From positions 186,001 to 250,000 of the forward strand of contig NZ_NMUA01000002.1 of the NCBI RefSeq assembly GCF_002312805.1: DNA of 64,000 bases, in the 5' to 3' direction. The notes below the pieces were generated by a model, which did no database searches, was not told the origin of the DNA, and saw only the letters and a list, made by a program, of their open reading frames with translations. Position 1 is the first letter of the stretch. The number at the start of each line of letters is the position of its first letter. This DNA comes from Sphingobium sp. D43FB (lineage in GTDB: Bacteria > Pseudomonadota > Alphaproteobacteria > Sphingomonadales > Sphingomonadaceae). Positions 63,682-64,000 of this stretch are shown here, in pieces. Position numbers and translations under genes: made by a program.

Positions 63682-64000
63682 TTAAAGCGCGTTGTTGCCG
63701 ACGGCGTCAGCCGGCGGGGCGGGCAGCACACTGCCCTGTTGCGGGCCCATCGGCGCATCCGGCGCGGCGGTGCCGTTCTTGAGCGAGCCACCCTGCGACA
63801 GCACCCACTGGTCGAACTGCTCAGGCGGCAGCGCTTCGATCGCGATCGGCATGAAGCCATGGCGCGCGCCGCACAGTTCCGAACATTGCCCGTAATAGAC
63901 GCCGGGCTTTTCGATGGTGAAGCTCTTTTCGTTCAGACGGCCAGGAACCGCATCCATCTTCACCCAGAGCGACGGCACGGCAAAACTGTGAATTACGTCG
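63682..64000 (-). CDS. ctaC: cytochrome c oxidase subunit II, C-terminal part (runs off the window)
   Basis: The frame enters at 64000 without a start. The CuA-binding sequence [16 protein letters not shown] then [20 protein letters not shown] shows the conserved His, two Cys, Glu, His and Met ligands. The C-terminal about 35 residues are a Gly/Pro-rich tail past the usual end. It begins the cta operon in order ctaC-ctaD-ctaB. Confidence 0.95.
   Translation of the reverse strand, partial: DVIHSFAVPSLWVKMDAVPGRLNEKSFTIEKPGVYYGQCSELCGARHGFMPIAIEALPPEQFDQWVLSQGGSLKNGTAAPDAPMGPQQGSVLPAPPADAVGNNAL

Overview
The window reads as a chromosomal segment of a sphingomonad alphaproteobacterium (Sphingobium/Sphingomonas type). 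The basis is the roughly 63-66% GC core with strong third-position G/C, a yellow-carotenoid crtY-crtI-crtB set, a TonB-dependent receptor, an EL222-like LOV-HTH regulator (that family was described in Erythrobacter), an alphaproteobacterial ctaC-ctaD-ctaB-ctaG-ctaE-SURF1-thrC order, HisZ beside PurA, and abundant short GC-rich palindromes of the kind common in these genomes. No CRISPR array, rRNA operon or complete insertion sequence was seen.

Layout. 1-930: an A+T-richer three-gene minus-strand cluster (unknown 202-aa protein, DUF4160, DUF2442). 942-4257: class Ia ribonucleotide reductase nrdA/nrdB, with a low-GC 91-aa membrane-protein cistron between the two subunits. 4258-4793: divergent control region carrying a structured leader upstream of class I fumarase. 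6355-7764: a soluble chemoreceptor. 7765-9569: a second A+T-richer patch with a VapB45/VapC45-like toxin-antitoxin pair. 9570-19097: small proteins, an orphan ribbon-helix-helix antitoxin, MBL hydrolase, TonB receptor, D-amino-acid transaminase, a sphingomonad-type winged-helix regulator, tRNA-Val(UAC), tldD and DUF924. 19204-21052: glnK-amtB under a canonical sigma-54 promoter and closed by a strong terminator. 21176-25412: the crt operon, containing a LOG-family gene. 25511-26787: Ni/Co-type dmeR-dmeF. 26919-33627: DUF442, RecQ, a serine hydrolase, PhzF and an SLC13 permease. 33878-37646: BrkB-fabI-aroC (overlapping ATGA junctions) and a DnaJ-type co-chaperone. 37774-42282: pdxH and two DAACS symporters around a bestrophin. 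42328-48371: purA, hisZ, serA, serC and a DUF559 gene framed by palindromes. 48530-51850: extensin-like lipoprotein, a second LOG protein, a pyrimidine nucleotidase overlapping dapD. 51902-53581: LOV-HTH regulator divergent from an endolysin/holin pair. 53586-56171: envelope proteins of unknown role plus a micro-ORF with an almost full-length Shine-Dalgarno. 56223-64000: rRNA-type methyltransferase, thrC and the aa3 cytochrome oxidase cluster, cut by the window edge inside ctaC.

Much of the window is housekeeping: nucleotide reduction and purine synthesis, the TCA cycle, serine/threonine/lysine/histidine/aromatic amino acid synthesis, fatty acid synthesis and respiration. The accessory interest lies in the two A+T-richer patches, the gene inserted in the nrd operon, the LOV/lysis block, the micro-ORF at 55384-55440, the fumarase leader RNA and the palindromic repeats. 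Functions are from recognition of sequence motifs by eye; no database search was run.
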